Below are positions 25,441-35,500 of a stretch of 64,000 nucleotides of DNA, in pieces. Every line of letters starts with the position of its first letter. Position 1 is the first letter of the stretch. The DNA is from Blasia pusilla (lineage: Eukaryota; Marchantiophyta; Marchantiopsida; Blasiales): the NCBI GenBank assembly GCA_050084515.1, contig CM114271.1:49290001-49354000 (forward strand), read 5' to 3'. A program made the translations under genes and the position numbers. The notes under the pieces were generated by a model. It ran no database searches. It was not told where the DNA came from and worked only from the letters and a program-made list of their open reading frames with translations.

Positions 25441-25528
25441 ATCTTAGGAAATAAATGTTATAGTTCGAGTCATTTTGTGCATAAGTCATTCTAAGTCAAG
25501 TCATTAAAACGGCAGTTTTCTTCTAGTG
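25441..25528 (-). mobile_element. orphan CACTA right terminus
   Basis: The sequence ends ...CAGTTTTCTTCTAGTG at 25528. Its reverse complement starts CACTAGAAGAAAACTGCCGT and continues GTTTTAATGACTTGACTT, matching the termini of the complete element. Upstream words GAGTCATT and AAGTCATT look like subterminal repeats. It is followed by AAG. No matching left end was found in the window. Confidence 0.7.
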
Positions 25529-26434
25529 AAGGGAGTTGATTCTTGCACAACGATGGTTTTATTAACAAGGAAGGCTAGATCAAGCATTGGAGATCACATA
25601 AGACTAGTGAAACTACTTCTCTATAGATTCATAGTTCAATGACATCCAATCACTCAAAAAAGTATAACGGGAGAAGATATAATGGTAGTTGTTGAGATTA
25701 ATCATACTCAAGTACAAAACCACTTACTCAAGCCTAGAATATTTGGGTGTTGTCTCCTATGGCCAATCATGGGAGATCGATTGATTGCAAGCATTCAATT
25801 GGATACCCTAAAAAGGAAAAAAAATTGGCCGTGGAGTTGGGAAGGAAAGCCCAATGGATAGTGACAAAAGTAACCCTTTCAAAATAGTAAAGTTGTCTTG
25901 GATGTATGGAAGGGAACTCCTTGATAATCAATAATATTTTATAGCATTGGAAGTTACCACTCATAGAAGGGGGAAGGACATGTTGAAAGTTATTGATGCC
26001 CATTATTTCAAGGTAGTCCACAGTGCGGCAATCGATAATTGAGTGGGATGGATGGTAGAAGATGGACAGTGGCTACATAATTTTTACATGTAAGGAGATG
26101 ATTTTTCACTTACCAACAAGCATGGAATGCTACCAAATTAACATCCATCCCTATAGATGAAAATTCCAATTTAGAGGGATAAATTTTCCCCAAGTTTTTT
26201 TAACTAAGAGACTGACAAGTATATATTTACACAAAACTAAAAATTTTCTTTAAATTACTCATTGGTTTGTATGTACATGAGTATATACCTAAAGGGATGT
26301 AAATGCAAAGTGAAAATGGAGCTAAATGCTTAATTATTTAAGTAAATAAATTAATTATATAAAAAATAAAATCAACCAATTCATTTATTTTTCCCACTTA
26401 GCAAGGTATTTTTCTATTTTACACTCAAATTTTT
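25529..26434. other. unassigned AT-rich stretch
   Basis: No convincing genes or repeats seen. Increasingly AT-rich toward 26,434. Confidence 0.4.
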
Positions 26435-26985
26435 TTATATAAATAGAAACAAAGAAAATAGGTAAAAAACCCTAGTTTCTTAAGTAGTCAAATCGTCGGG
26501 AGCCGTAGCAGTAGCACATTCTCATATGTCGAGTTATCTCCATGTTCAGGTTTCATCAAAGCTTTTCTATGAGCGCATGGACAGACTAGCATGGTTACAC
26601 AAAAACGAACAAGTACTTCCTTTGGACGGACAAGTCTGGATATGTCCACGGACAAAGGTTCTAAGAGGTGGGACCCACACTTTTAGTCCATGATTGAAGG
26701 CAAGACAAGGATGAGAACAACCATGAAGGAGGAGGGAGTGGAGGTGGAGGGAGGCAGAAATGGGGGAATATGGAACACGAAGGCAAGTAAGGGCAATGAG
26801 AAAGAAGGGAAACGTAGGGCCTATACAAACAAGTCCTTCCATACGACGGACATAAGTCCATGGACATGGACATGTCCACAGGCACGGACTTTGTCCACAT
26901 GCAACCTTGCAGACTAGGCCACTTTGTATCTTCAAGATTTGTTGCATATTTTAATGATTTTGTCACATTCTTTTTTCTAAAACAT
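26435..26985 (+). mobile_element. Ty1/copia LTR fragment (R-U5 side), split by a MITE
   Basis: 26,435-26,589 and 26,910-26,985 together match the LTR region before the copia primer site at 61,000-61,221. Shared words include ATAGGTAAAAA, AGTAGTCAAAT, GTCGGGAGCCG, ATGTCGAGTTATCT, AGCGCA(T/C)GGACAGACTAG and GCCAC(T/C)TTGTATCT. The upstream part does not align clearly. No primer site or gag follows, so this is a solo or truncated LTR. Confidence 0.75.
26590..26909. mobile_element. hAT-type MITE, copy 1 (320 bp)
   Basis: Starts CATGGTTACA and ends TGCAACCTTG (reverse complement CAAGGTTGCA), bounded by a perfect 8-bp target duplication CAGACTAG at 26582-26589 and 26910-26917. The uninterrupted target is visible in the related LTR near 61,149. 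An 8-bp duplication and CA-G-GTT ends point to the hAT superfamily. The interior is rich in GGACATGGACATGTCC-like palindromic words and codes for nothing. Confidence 0.88.
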
Positions 26986-27414
26986 TCTTGTTTTGCATTT
27001 GGTTTTTGGTTGTGTTAGGCATCGATGCATCCAAACTTGAGAAAAACCATATGCATTAGAAGTATATATGATATATAATGTATGATTGGATAAAATTTTA
27101 TTTAGGGTGGGAGGATCCATTGTAATATTTGTGAAGAAGGTAAAGGTAAGAGTGTCTTTACTAGGGATGGTGATATCAACTTAAAGATAGTGGCCTTCAT
27201 AGATCATGCAAAGTCAAATAAACATATAAATCTTGCTTGGGGAACCAATAAAGGTAAGAAATCTATGGGGAGGGCCATTGCTATATCTAATTGGATCTGT
27301 AAGGTCTCTCTTTTGACTTCATTAGGTGTGTCTACTTTCTTGTGAAGGAGGCCATGACCTTCTCGAAATTCATGGCTCTCTATCAATTGTTGCTTATTGT
27401 GAATGTGCATGTTA

Positions 27415-27782
27415 CAAGGTTGCACGAAAATGGACAAGTCCACACATGCCTGACCCACACCCGAGCCCGCTCCAGAGCCGGCCGTTTAGACCCGAGCTTA
27501 TGGAGCCCGCACCCATTGGTCGGCTTGATCCCCATTGGGCGGCTCACAACCCGCACAGGGTCCGCCCGCAGCATGTATGGCGGGATCAAAGCCTTGCGCG
27601 GGCCTAGTTGTGGGCATGTCGGGGGTCGTGCAACAGGTGCAGACTCCGTTAGCTTAGGTCTACGTGGCGGGCTTTGGGGTAGTCTTGGGTGCGGGCCATA
27701 GGTACCCAAGCCTACACAGACACGTCCGTCCATGGGACGGACATAAGTCTGCGGTCATGGACTTTGTCCGTGTGCAATCCTA
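27415..27782. mobile_element. hAT-type MITE, copy 2 (368 bp)
   Basis: Starts CAAGGTTGCAC and ends GTGCAATCCTA, flanked by GCATGTTA and GCATGTCA (8 bp, one mismatch). The interior is GC-rich in the middle but keeps the family's terminal words AATGGACAAGTCC and ACGGACATAAGTC...GGACTTTGTCC. Removing it rejoins the hAT transposase frame (...VNVHV / VIKDLY...). Confidence 0.82.
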
Positions 27783-27866
27783 GCATGTCATCAAAGACCT
27801 CTATCAAGATGAGAAGAGTTTTAATGAGATGTGTTTCTCATTAGCCAGATTTTAACGAAGAGGACT

Positions 27867-28170
27867 CATGGTTGCACAAAAATGGACAAGTCCATCCTTA
27901 GGACAAACATGGATATGCAAGCTTAGACATATCCACAAACATGGATTGCAAGAGGTGGAGCCCACACTTATAGCTCATGGTGGAAGCCATGGCAAGGATG
28001 AGCAGGGAAATAAAGAGGGAGGGAGTAGAGGTGGGAGAAAGAAATGGAAAAGTGCAAAACACAGAGGCATGTGGGGGAAATGAGAAAGAGGGGGAAGGTG
28101 GGCCATGGTGGGGTCATATGGACAAGTTCTTCCATAGGACGGACATGGACTTTGTCCATATGTAAGCTTG
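27867..28170. mobile_element. hAT-type MITE, copy 3 (304 bp)
   Basis: Starts CATGGTTGCACAAAAATGGAC and ends GGACTTTGTCCATATGTAAGCTTG. AGGACT occurs on both flanks, an imperfect remnant of the 8-bp duplication. It shares interior words (GAAAGAAATGG, ATGGACAAGT) with copy 1. Confidence 0.75.
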
Positions 28171-28550
28171 AAGGACTCTAGCTAAAGCTCAAACTTCTCC
28201 TTTCTTCACAATTTTACTCAAAAATCTATTGATGTCTTTGTGATAAGGCATTTGCTTGTGTTTGCAACATATATAGGAGATGGTAAAGTTGAGTGTTATT
28301 TTCTAGGGCTGGTTAATTGTGAATCTAAATAGTCTAATGCTATCACTAATATTTTGTTGGAGTTCATCAAAGATGGAGGGCAAGATCTCACGGGTCTCAC
28401 ATCCACAAATATGCCCCATCAAGTGCGACAAAGTAAGGGGTTTTTTAATTGCGTACCTTGGAAGACTTATTAAGTTTTCTGGAAGAAAAATAGGGTTCAA
28501 TTTATTCTATGGCGCTCTTAAAAGAACAATAGGGTCTTTATATTAGTTTC

Positions 28551-29578
28551 CCTTCATTGGATGACGTTCACATAAGATAGGGTTAATACTCAAAAAATAT
28601 ATATAATACATATTTATTGCATAAAATTTATTTATATTTATTTCAAATTTAATTTGAACAGCAAGTCTTTGATGGGAGCAAACATCATCCATCGTTCGGG
28701 TTTTCCTTCCTAGTTAGGAAATTCTTTGATTCTTTGCAGGGAAATTTAGAGGGAAAAAGATAGTGTTTTTTAAAAATGGTTTCCCCCCTTAACCATTTTC
28801 CCACTATTTCTCTCGAGTATACTTAAGTGGGTTTGGGTTGAGGGGAAATCCTTCCAAGGAAAGACAAACAGCCGCCACTCGGAAAAGGAGCTTGCAAGCA
28901 AGTTGCAGGTGAGTTGTAGGGAGGTTTGATGATCGAGCAAGCTTCGATCAATCCTTTGTCAAGTTTTTCCCGAATAGCGGACATATTGAAAAGCTTTCTT
29001 CGATCCGTGGTGACTAAAATACCTACTTGTGAAGCAGCTCAAGGCATTTTTTTTTTCAATTGGATCTACATCCTGCGATAATTGAATCTTGGACAGACGG
29101 ATTGTGCTTCTCTGGAACTGTTCGTATATATCTATCGTTTTGGCTTATTGTTGAAGTTGGTTCACCATTGTTTGGCATTGGTCGTCTTATTATTATCCAT
29201 CCTCTTGGTTTTAGGCTGATTCAGGTAATCATGTGACCTCTCTCTCTTTTGATTCACGTTTGGTCACAGGGGCAATCCTATTTGGTCATGAAAGAGAGAT
29301 ATTTCCAACCTAATGCCCCAAAAAAATTCTTCCTCTCCTTGCCATCTCTCTGTTACAGTCCTCTGCTTCTCCACGGAACCACCATGCGCCTGCCTCTTGT
29401 AATGCCGCCATGCGCCAACCTCGGATGAGCATTCAACTGCAGTATTCAGTTGGGCCTGTAGTTTTCCAACACAAAATATGTGGTTGAAAGCTGAAACCAA
29501 TGTCGTCTCTTGTAGACAATTGTGTATAGAGTGATCAGCGAATCAAATTTTTCTGCTTGTTGCCAATCACATTTTAAT
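28551..29578. other. unassigned stretch
   Basis: Short AT-rich part, then mixed sequence without recognised genes or repeats. Confidence 0.4.
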
Positions 29579-29628
29579 CTTTGAGCTCTCCAGAAACACT
29601 TGCAAAAGTGTTTCTGGAGTGCTCAAAG
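29579..29628. repeat. foldback: 23-bp arms, 4-nt loop
   Basis: Left arm 29579-29601 (CTTTGAGCTCTCCAGAAACA...) and right arm 29606-29628 are inverted repeats with one mismatch, separated by GCAA. It would form a strong hairpin in DNA or RNA. Confidence 0.92.
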
Positions 29629-29717
29629 AGAAAATTTGCAACTCTGTGTGAGCGTAGTTGTCAAGCAAAACTTTCTATTGTGGCAATTCCCCATGAATAG
29701 TGCCTACTATCACTTAG

Positions 29718-29746
29718 AAGGGTGGATTATCTATAAATCCACCCTT
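29718..29746. repeat. foldback: 11-bp arms, 7-nt loop
   Basis: AAGGGTGGATT and AATCCACCCTT, exact inverted repeats around ATCTATA, 90 bp after the previous foldback. Confidence 0.85.
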
Positions 29747-30440
29747 GTAAATTAGTTGGTTTGCAATCCTTTCAAGTCAAAGGACATTCTAACTCGAGTA
29801 GCCCAAAAGAGAAATTATACTACTGGCAAGGGAAAGGAGCGTGATCCTAATTGTCCAACTTATTTGGTTGAGGTTGGTAGTGATGTTTCAGTTTTGTTTG
29901 AATCTACAGTAGATGTTGGCCCTTCCACAAGATCAAAAAAATCAAAGAAAAGGAAGAGAAAAGAGACACAACTTGGAATGGAGGCAAGAGTTGCAAAAAA
30001 GGAATATTGGTTGGGGCGTATTGTGTTTTTGATTCAAAATAATGTTACACATTGGTTAAGACGTCGTAGTGCCTTGGACTTGATGGACATACATACTTGT
30101 ACCTCTTCGTGGATAGAAGGGAAGCATTTTTTGTGTCACGTGTAATTGGTATAAGTCTTATGGCCATGGTAACAACAAAACCTTGTTCACTTATGATGCA
30201 ATAGATGTGCAATGGATTAATATTGAAATGGTGATTTTTAATGTGAACTTGACAATGAAATGAGGGGTACAAGATAGAATATACATATTTGATTCAATTG
30301 ACTTACATGCTTTGAATACATACATTCAAAGTGTGAGTTGATCTTGGTCAGTTTTTTTATGTTTGAGACATGTTGGATTCAATATTTTTGTGGATTGTGC
30401 TTAGAGTGTACTTGACACTATTGAATTGTGAGTAGATTAG
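29747..30440. other. unassigned stretch with one basic open frame
   Basis: A plus-strand frame (29756-30145, no good ATG) contains a lysine-rich run SKKSKKRKRKETQ. No family recognised and no support as a gene. Confidence 0.25.
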
Positions 30441-30449
30441 TAGGAGGGA

Positions 30450-30540
30450 GTAGGCTAGGGGGATCACAGATTGGTTGATTGAGCTTCTTGCTCAAGTAGG
30501 GGTTGAATCCCCCTCTATCATAGTGTAAGGACAATATGTT
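30450..30540 (+). repeat. tRNA-derived SINE-like head
   Basis: TTGGTTGATTGAG (30471-30483) resembles a pol III A box. AGGGG-TTGAATC-CCCCT (30498-30514) forms a T-arm and matches the B box GGTTCGAATCC except for one missing C. TTGAGC/GCTCAA (30479-30495) could be an anticodon-arm-like stem. The acceptor stem does not close, so it is not an intact tRNA. Confidence 0.35.
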
Positions 30541-31340
30541 AAATGTTAACTTAACTTGGTACTTTTTTTTTTCTTTCAAGGCCTTATTTATTTGAAGTGA
30601 TTGCTTTATTTAAAGAATTTTAGGGGTACCAAAAAGAAAAATTACTCCTTTAAAGTACATAAGGGTGAGAATTTATTTTTTTTCCACTTATAAGTTAGGG
30701 AGTTTAGACCCTAAAACGTCGTAAGTGATATAGAGCCTTTCATATAGTGACCCCTGAGAATATTGCAAGGGTCCAATGTGTTAGCACTGCCATACATGAG
30801 AGGGCATTCTTAAACATATGAAAGACCATGTCTCCTAATAGACTAGGTACTAACTTAAAGCATCTAGATGCAAATTTAAGGATTGCTTTAGAAGGGCTAG
30901 TAATGGACTATAACGAACATACTTGTTGCATTTGTGGTTTTGTGGAAAACTTCTTCAACTTTTAGATACTTGCAAATGCTTGCTAATCTTGATAGATACA
31001 TGAATTCTCAAGCCAAAGTGGAATTTGGTGCTCTATCTCTTGGTGTGTCAATTTTTTTTCCCCTAGGACCTAGAGCCCCTTGAGAATACTTTGGAGCTCC
31101 AAGTATTATACTATGTGTGGTATGATTCTTGGCTCCCAACTGGTGGGAGGTATTGCCAAGTTCAACTCAAAGGATTCTAAGGATAAATCAAAGTAAGAGG
31201 GGGAGTAGGGAGGAGTGAGTTGGTTTCATTCACTTTGCTAGGAAGAAGAGAGGGAGAAAAAGAAATGCAACCCTTCCACTTTGCTATGGATGAGTTAATA
31301 CAATTGGCTTGGTAGGTAGGAAAGAGTTACGACTAGCAAG
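30541..31340. other. unassigned stretch
   Basis: Nothing recognised. Confidence 0.4.
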
Positions 31341-31401
31341 GAAGATCAAGGAATGAGGCTCCCTCCCTCCCTGATCAGGGAAGCCTCACTCCCTGATCTT
31401 C
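31341..31401. repeat. inverted repeat, 20-bp arms
   Basis: Arms 31341-31360 and 31382-31401 match 18 of 20. The spacer contains the perfect palindrome TCCCTGATCAGGGA. Confidence 0.85.
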
Positions 31402-31935
31402 CAAAATGGTCTCGACTCAAAATTTGCCGGAAATTGGCAACGTTTGGAAAATCCGTCAGAAATTGGCCGCCATTAGGAAAATCAGTAAGGAGTTGGCTTG
31501 CTTAATTTTAGAAATTCCATTAAGGAAATGAGTGAATATTTCAAATTCGGCAATGCATTTCAGTGGCCTTACAACGTGCACAAGCCTTCGCATTGATACG
31601 TCGTGCGGAGGTGGTGGGGGGTCGCTCGCCTCGTCGTCCATTCACGTCTGACCAACCACTCGTGTTTTTGTCAGATTTGTTTCAGACTATCAATCATGTA
31701 GCTCGTTGAGCCGGTGTTTGCGTTTAGGGTTGTTACCATTTTTTTTAAACATTTTTTTATGCATTTTTTGACTCCTCTTTTGAGATGTTATTACCTTTCT
31801 TTGTTCTCTTTTGAAATTTTATTTTATAATAAACTGGATATACAATTGGGGATTTGGGTTGCTTAAAATTTTTCTTAACTGTCCTATTTAAAGTTTAGGT
31901 GTAGAAATATAATAATATGACGAAAATAATAAAAT

Positions 31936-32035
31936 TTTGGTGACTCATTTGTGGATCGTGGTCGTACATGACGCGGATCGCGCATGAGGCAGGTGCCAGG
32001 TTTAACAAAGTGCAACTAATATATCACGTCCCGCA
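31936..32035 (+). repeat. 100-bp direct repeat, copy 1
   Basis: Contains GGATCGTGGTCGTACATG, GGTGCCAGGTTTAACAAA and a CACGTCCC end. The second copy lies about 514 bp downstream. Confidence 0.85.
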
Positions 32036-32449
32036 CGTGTAGACTAGCCTCGGATTATCTCCACGCTCGCCTACGTTCATAGCTAGAATTCGCCGATGAG
32101 TTAAGGAGCGGAAGCTCACGGAGTTGAAGGCTCATACGAGCAAATTTTCTATTCACGATGAGGAACGTGGTAACCATGGCAACCTCCTTTTGGTGTGCGC
32201 GGCCGATATGAGTAAGCAGAGGTGAAGCTCCGCAACGCCAGAATGATGGCTAATAAAACCGACGGAAGGTAAACAGGGGAGGCCTCGGCTGTGGTGACAG
32301 TTTCGGAAAATCATGGGGACGTAAGATCCACGATACAGACATGGAGTGGCTGTGAGGCTACGGACGGATCGTAAGGTCCAGTGACAGGTTTGATGCAGAA
32401 TTTGGACGTAAGATTAATAATCATCATCAGGCTTAGATGGCATGACAGA

Positions 32450-32548
32450 TTTTGGTGACTGATTTATGGATCGTGGTCGTACATGGGGAGCAGCGCATGG
32501 GGCGGGTGCCAGGTTTAACAAACTGCAACAAATATATTATGTCCCACG
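32450..32548 (+). repeat. 100-bp direct repeat, copy 2
   Basis: About 80% like 31936-32035, same orientation. The 414 bp between the copies shows no coding sequence. Confidence 0.85.
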
Positions 32549-35500
32549 ATCGTCACCGAGATGACGGATCAGAGCCGTGACAGGTTTCGAAAGCAGAGGT
32601 GGCCATTAGAGGAATTGGAGAGGATGACATGGCGGCTGGCCCTAATGCATGATGTGGCCATAAGCCAGTCAGGCTATCGACCCAAATTGTGACGAACCTG
32701 AGGTGGCAAATTAGGAGGGTCCCGATCAGCACAAGGTGATTACAGCATGTGCGCGCAAAACTTAGTGTATTTTATTGTGAGAATCATGCAGTCATTAAAA
32801 CCCCCCACCAAGTTCAACTAGGCGAGCTAAAGTCTACTCTTTTCACAGTTCATCGAGGGCGAAGCTTAATTTGAGTCTATCTAGGCTGAATATATCGAAG
32901 ATACCGTAACTCGAGTGTACCTGCCTTTGAATCAATTAGTTTTCAGTTAGTTAAGACTGTTGTTTGAACCATATGAGACTAAATTTTCTGTTGTACTTAC
33001 AAATAGGAGCGGTACCTCAAATTTATGTTTTATCTAGGCTTTTTCGCTTCTAGAAAGCCATGTGTCAAACTGGCGATCACATTAAGAGAAAGAGCATGGT
33101 CTTGAAATTAAAACTTCGTCAGTGGCCACGTACAGAAGTGGGAGAGTGAACCCTCCGCGTGTGAGTCTATTCTCTCGATCGATTTCATGGACCTTGTAAC
33201 CTGAACCTATTTTGACCATGGATTCAAAGCTCAGAATACTTCATTAAACGGGTGTAAAATCCTTATTAAGAGACTCGACACATTTATCGACCCAGCTCAT
33301 GATCTATATATTCAAAAAGGCTCCACGCCAAAACAACGTAAGCCAGCGATCGCCTCAACCGGATCATCAGTACCAAGATCTGAGAGGCAGGCAGGCCTCG
33401 GAAAGCTCTAGATCTCTCAGCCGCAAGTATCAAAGATATCTGGAGTAACGTTTGATATCGATAGCTGTTGAGGTAACCGCTGAGGAAAGAAGTCAAATTT
33501 AAAGTTGAGGAGGGATCTACCATGATTACGAATTGGATCAAGATCACAGTGGCTCTGACATGGACATCTAGACCTAGATCTGTCTCGATCGAAGACCTTT
33601 GTAAGTAAGCTCTGGCTCGAGTCCCATGCTTCCGAGGTCAACTAGCAAGGTCGAGTATCGGTGATCGCATATGATGGTGTAATATACTTCTGTGTATGTA
33701 GCTCTGATGTGTCTATATCTGATTACCCTAACGTTTCAGAGCTCTAGCAAGAACTGTACGTTTCTATGAGGTGGAGTTTTAGATCGAGTGATTGATATAA
33801 TATATACCAGATTAATGAAAGAAGCTTTTTGCGGTGACGATGCGGATCGAAGATTACAGCTTAATGCACGTGCTTGAGCTTAATTTGACATCACGGAGCC
33901 CAAGCCAGAGAATTGATGGCGGGAAGGCGTGTAGCGACTCTAAACAGCTCTGGTACAGAGAGAACTCGTTCATGTTCATATATACTCCGAAATTCGGTAT
34001 CACATGTGGATCGACATCAACTTAATGTTGAGCACCTTGCGATGTGCAGATGTCACACAGGCACATAAGCATCGACAGCTCCCTAGCTATAGCGGCTGGC
34101 GACTCGCATGCTAGAGCTTGCGGTATCCTAGAGAAGCAACACTATAGGAGAAAGCTTTCGTAACCGTTGTCACGATCGCTGACGGAGTTACACTTCGTCA
34201 GTTTTGGCGATCTTTTCGATTAGACGCACCATAGATCAGTAAATCCTTGTTAATCGTGCTAGTCCAGCTAGGAAATTGCGTATTAAAGTAAAAAGTCACG
34301 TTTTACTATACTATGGAATTTCCCTAGCTAGAGCAAGACCAGCCAACATGTGGCTACGGGTTGTGCATGCGGGTGCTGCTACACGTGTTGGCGTAGGAAA
34401 ACTGAAGATGCATATTGCAATATCATCACGCTCTTGTGGCTCCTTCGCTAAAAGAAATTAATTTTTTTGAAAAAATTGGACCTCTTTAAGTTTCGAGGCC
34501 GTCACCTCACCCCACCCCACCCCGCCTTAAGGCTGAAAGTACCTAAATAGTTCCCTTTAATTTCTGACAAACTGCAAGAGGATGGTCTAGCCTACCCGCA
34601 CCTTGCAGTGAGTGTTTTTCCCTTCCTCCTTTGGATAGTGTTATAATGGGGTCCTGAGTGTATCACAGTGAAACTCTCCATAGCACCAGTATGGAAAAAC
34701 CGACCAAATTCACGATATATCCTTCCTTTTGCAACTGTCCATACCACCACTATCGTTGCGGATCCATGCATGAGGACCTGGTTTTCAATGGACCATATAC
34801 CATGTCCCACTCAAATGAGTCGTCCATTCACGCAGTAATATTGCAACATTTCCAAAATTGGGGGTTATTATATCACCAAAACACCTAATCATGGGGTAAC
34901 GTACCCATCCCTTTCAACAGGAACAGATGGATGCTCTCTGTGATATGTGACCTGAACTAACCGTACCTGTCTACAATCGGAGGAAAGAAACTCCGAACTT
35001 TCTTCACAATCGTCCTGGCCTTCTGGACGAAAGTCGAAATATTGTGGTCGTGTTACCCCTGTAATCATATCAAAGCGATCAGGTCTGATGATACTATGCT
35101 GGAATTCTTGAAAGAGACTCCAGCCTTGAACCAGCTGCGCTGGAGCGAAGGATCCAGCACACCGAACTGATCCTGAAAAATGTAGAGTCACTTTAGTTAA
35201 GATAACAAAAATTTTGGAGTTGAGATATGGTAATCGTGAATTTGAATCGTTACTTCCACGGAGATTCTAAGTGACACGAGCCCGCTAAGTAGTACTGCTA
35301 CAGCCACACGTGTAGGTTCTCGACAGGTGAATCCGATCTTGGCACTGGCTGCAGGATTTCCATCGATCGATGTTCATCCCGTGAGAGGTAAATAGATATT
35401 AGGGAAAGATAACCAATCAAGTTAGTTTCTCTGCCATAGCGGAGGGAATTCGAACTTTTCTCACGCGACCGAAGCCCAAACCAACAAAGAAAATTAAGCT

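Larger units (their letters stand above)
27106..28550 (+). pseudogene. decayed hAT-superfamily transposase, interrupted by two MITEs
   Basis: Frame-by-frame reading recovers pieces of a hAT transposase with an N-terminal zinc-finger (TTF/BED-like) block. RIHCNICEEGKGKSVFTRDG is followed by FIDHAKSNKHINLAWG (C-x2-C...H...H, about 27,115-27,240). Then come VYFLVKEAMTFSKFMALYQLL (27,330-27,400), VIKDLYQDEKSFNEMCFSL (27,785-27,850), SPFFTILLKNLLM (about 28,200), and RHLLVFATYIGDGKVECYF with LVNCESK and ITNILLEFIKDG (28,240-28,375). The order matches ZnF-hAT proteins as I know them. Frames change several times, a TAG falls near 28,330, and two MITEs split the gene. It is dead. The C-terminal dimerisation region was not seen. 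Confidence 0.65.

Noticed and set aside
30450-30540. Intact tRNA gene
   Set aside because: The acceptor stem cannot be closed and the T-loop lacks the conserved C56. Listed only as SINE-like.
34140-34215. CACTATAGG at 34,140 followed by CTGACGG...CGTCAG as a CACTA terminus
   Set aside because: No matching opposite end, no flanking duplication and no similarity to the CACTA family in this window.
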